A stretch of 64,000 bases of DNA, from NCBI RefSeq assembly GCF_910578445.1, contig NZ_CAJTQC010000012.1, forward strand, positions 1 to 64,000, given 5' to 3'. The DNA comes from an uncultured Duncaniella sp. Its GTDB lineage: Bacteria > Bacteroidota > Bacteroidia > Bacteroidales > Muribaculaceae. The translations under genes and the position numbers were made by a program. Below the pieces are notes generated by a model, which worked only from the letters and a program-made list of their open reading frames with translations, had not been told where the DNA came from and searched no databases. Position 1 is the stretch's first letter. Every line of letters starts with the position of its first letter. Below are positions 62,134 through 64,000 of the stretch, one piece after another.

Positions 62134-63126
62134 TTACTCTTTATCAAGTTTATATTTTGAAATGTCCATTCCGAACGACAAATTGAGGTTGGCAAGGAGC
62201 TCATCGAGTTCGGTGAGTGACTTCTTACCGAAGTTACGGAATTTCAGGAGGTCGGTCTTGTTAAAGACCACCAGTTCACCAAGGGTCTCGACCTCGGCGC
62301 TCTTGAGGCAGTTGAGTGCGCGGACAGAGAGGTCCATATCCACGAGCTTGCTCTTGAGGAGCTGGCGCATGTGGAGCACTTCTTCATCAAATTCTTCTTC
62401 ACCGTCAGTCTCGTCCGTTTCAAGAGTAATCTTTTCGTCGGAGAAGAGCATGAAGTGATAGATGAGGATTTTTGCTGCTTCCTTAAGAGCGTCTTTCGGA
62501 AGGATTGATCCGTCGGTTGTGATTTCAAGGGTGAGCTTGTCGTAGTCGGTCTTCTGGTCGACACGGAAGTTCTCCACTGTATATTTCACGTTCTGGATGG
62601 GGGTGTAGATAGAGTCGATAGCGAGGACATCGATTGCATCATTTGCATTGCGGTTTTCCTCGGCGGGAACCCATCCACGCCCTTTGTTGATGGTAAGATC
62701 AATAGTGAAGCTGGCGCTCGGATCCAAATGACAAATCACAAGGTCGGGATTAAGGACTTCGAATCCTGTAAGACCTTTGCTAATGTCACCGGCTGTGAAC
62801 TCTTCCTGACCTGACACAGTGATGGTAGCCTTTTCAAAGTCGGTATCTTCAACCGTCTGCTTAAGGTTGACTTTTTTGAGGTTAAGAATGATGTTTGTGA
62901 CATCTTCCTTTACGCCGGGGATAGTGTCAAACTCGTGTCTTACCCCATCGATGCGAATCGACGAGATAGCAAAACCTTCGAGCGAGGAGAGAAGTATGCG
63001 ACGCAGGGCGTTGCCAATGGTTATACCATATCCCGGTTCCAATGGCTTAAACTCAAATTTACCGAATTGATTGTCGGCTTCCAACATGAGGACTTTGTCG
63101 GGTTTCTGGAATGCTAATATAGCCAT
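62134..63126 (-). CDS. rpoA: DNA-directed RNA polymerase alpha subunit
   Basis: Alpha subunit that nucleates RNA polymerase assembly. The N-terminal dimerisation domain (FEFKPLEPGYGITIGNALRRILLSSLEGFA, about residues 24-53) and the C-terminal DNA-binding domain (MDLSVRALNCLKSAEVETLGELV to KSLTELDELL, about 265-320) are both complete. 330 aa. Between rpsD (17-base gap) and rplQ. Confidence 0.98.
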   Translation of the reverse strand: MAILAFQKPDKVLMLEADNQFGKFEFKPLEPGYGITIGNALRRILLSSLEGFAISSIRIDGVRHEFDTIPGVKEDVTNIILNLKKVNLKQTVEDTDFEKATITVSGQEEFTAGDISKGLTGFEVLNPDLVICHLDPSASFTIDLTINKGRGWVPAEENRNANDAIDVLAIDSIYTPIQNVKYTVENFRVDQKTDYDKLTLEITTDGSILPKDALKEAAKILIYHFMLFSDEKITLETDETDGEEEFDEEVLHMRQLLKSKLVDMDLSVRALNCLKSAEVETLGELVVFNKTDLLKFRNFGKKSLTELDELLANLNLSFGMDISKYKLDKE

Positions 63127-63143
63127 GGATCTTAATTTAATGA

Positions 63144-63749
63144 TTATTTAGAATACAACTCGACGATAAGCTGCTCTTTGATGTTCTCAGGGATATCTTC
63201 ACGGGCGGGAACGTGGAGGAACTTACCGGCCTTAAGGCTTTCGTCCCATTCCAGCCAAGGATATTTGCTGTGATTGAAACCGGCGAGTGCGTCGGCAATT
63301 ACTTCGAGAGACTTTGATTTTTCGCGTACACCGATAACATCACCGGGCTTAACTGCATAAGAAGCGATGTTAACCACCTTGCCGTTAACGACGATGTGGC
63401 GGTGAAGCACGAGCTGGCGGGCTGCTGCACGGGTGGGAGCGATTCCGAGACGATAAACTACGTTGTCGAGACGGCCTTCAAGAAGCTGAAGGAGGATCTC
63501 ACCGGTGATACCCTTAGCGCGCGATGCTTTGTCGAAAAGGTTGTGGAACTGCTTTTCAAGCACGCCGTAGGTGTATTTTGCTTTCTGCTTTTCGCGAAGC
63601 TGGACACCGTATTCAGAAGTTTTTCTTCTCTTGTTGAGTCCGTGCTGGCCCGGGGGATAGTTTTTCTTGGCGAGGACTTTATCTTCACCGAAGATGGGTT
63701 CGCCAAATTTACGGGCGATTTTGGTGCGGGGACCTGTGTATCTTGCCAT
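63144..63749 (-). CDS. rpsD: 30S ribosomal protein S4
   Basis: Primary 16S-rRNA-binding assembly protein, 201 aa: MARYTGPRTKIARKFGEPIFG start, the Arg/Lys-rich NYPPGQHGLNKRRKTSEYGVQL and the S4 RNA-binding domain with RLDNVVYRLGIAPTRAAARQLVLHRHI. In many bacteria S4 represses its own operon. It is the first gene of the operon visible here; rpsK is not within the following 250 bases. Confidence 0.98.
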   Translation of the reverse strand: MARYTGPRTKIARKFGEPIFGEDKVLAKKNYPPGQHGLNKRRKTSEYGVQLREKQKAKYTYGVLEKQFHNLFDKASRAKGITGEILLQLLEGRLDNVVYRLGIAPTRAAARQLVLHRHIVVNGKVVNIASYAVKPGDVIGVREKSKSLEVIADALAGFNHSKYPWLEWDESLKAGKFLHVPAREDIPENIKEQLIVELYSK

Positions 63750-64000
63750 TTTTGTGTTTGTTTGAAATTGTCTGTCTCAGATTCCTTGAGTTCCGAACGC
63801 GACAGGCTTTCGTGACAGCCGCGACCATAGAGAGGTGAAAAAAAATATGGTCTATTTCACTAATAGCCGGTCACCGGGGGTCGGACCGGGATGATATCTG
63901 GCATCATTCCTTGGTTAAGAATCCTTTGCGGAGACTGCGGGGAATCGGGACTAATGTAAAATTGATGAATCAAAATTTACTTTTATGTTCAGCATGCAAT
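63750..64000. other. Leader region upstream of rpsD
   Basis: 251 bases with no coding frame for ribosomal protein S11, which often precedes S4. Weak complementary stretches are present (for example CCGGTCACC and GGTCGGACC near 63870-63890), but no clear terminator or promoter box. It may be a regulatory leader. Confidence 0.35.

Overview
The window looks like a chromosomal segment of a Bacteroidales bacterium, most likely a gut Muribaculaceae (S24-7) relative. This rests on several features: many promoters of the Bacteroidetes form TTTG-N19/20-TAnnTTTG, a T9SS-type C-terminal sorting domain, a GH95 fucosidase, a BlaI/M56-TonB pair, the order rpsD-rpoA-rplQ, and almost no Shine-Dalgarno sites. 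The family-level placement is inference. Coding density is high, and no rRNA, tRNA, CRISPR array, prophage or transposase gene was seen.

Layout. 1-5.6 kb (minus strand): GH95 fucosidase, YchF, a short Rossmann-like protein and a carboxypeptidase-regulatory-like surface protein. 6-12.6 kb: TfoX-N protein, BASS-type transporter, Crp/Fnr regulator, QueD-like enzyme, Ca2+ P-type ATPase and an unknown 171-aa protein. 12.7-19.1 kb: late cobalamin synthesis in two convergent operons, cobQ-cobD(PLP)-cbiB (+) and cobU-cobT-cobS-cobC (-). 19.1-20.0 kb: a small islet holding a 65-aa gene and a frameshifted GNAT gene, bounded by a 26-bp direct repeat. 20-31 kb: YbhN-type membrane protein, VOC protein, GNAT, HolB, AddB-like nuclease, HemW, an altered glycerophosphodiesterase, patatin and GH13. 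31-37 kb (-): DPP III, RlmI, RseP, Dxr. 37-45.6 kb: TPR protein, M3 peptidase, the radical-SAM/DUF4130 DNA-repair pair, a second patatin and a CpsB/CapC phosphatase. 45.7-55 kb: M56-TonB sensor, BlaI repressor, two envelope proteins, a large coiled-coil lipoprotein with OmpA, and a T9SS cargo protein. 55-64 kb: MsrAB, transketolase, a 1.3-kb stretch without recognised genes that may encode an RNA, a sugar MFS transporter, and the 3' end of the ribosomal alpha operon.

How the genes work together. The cobalamin genes cover amidation, aminopropanol-phosphate synthesis and attachment, and nucleotide-loop assembly; no corrin-ring genes are present. holB, the AddB-like gene and the radical-SAM/DUF4130 pair serve DNA replication and repair. 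dxr-rseP-rlmI form a housekeeping minus-strand run. BlaI appears to control itself and the M56-TonB gene through a 34-bp palindrome placed directly downstream of its promoter.

Most interesting points: (1) the islet at 19109-20027, whose 26-bp repeat rebuilds the 3' end of the neighbouring gene; (2) the possible minus-strand transcription unit at 58476-59321, with promoter, GC-rich structured core and terminator; (3) the BlaI operator; (4) enzymes with substituted active sites (GDPD-like, QueD-like); (5) genes that look leaderless (holB, radical-SAM).
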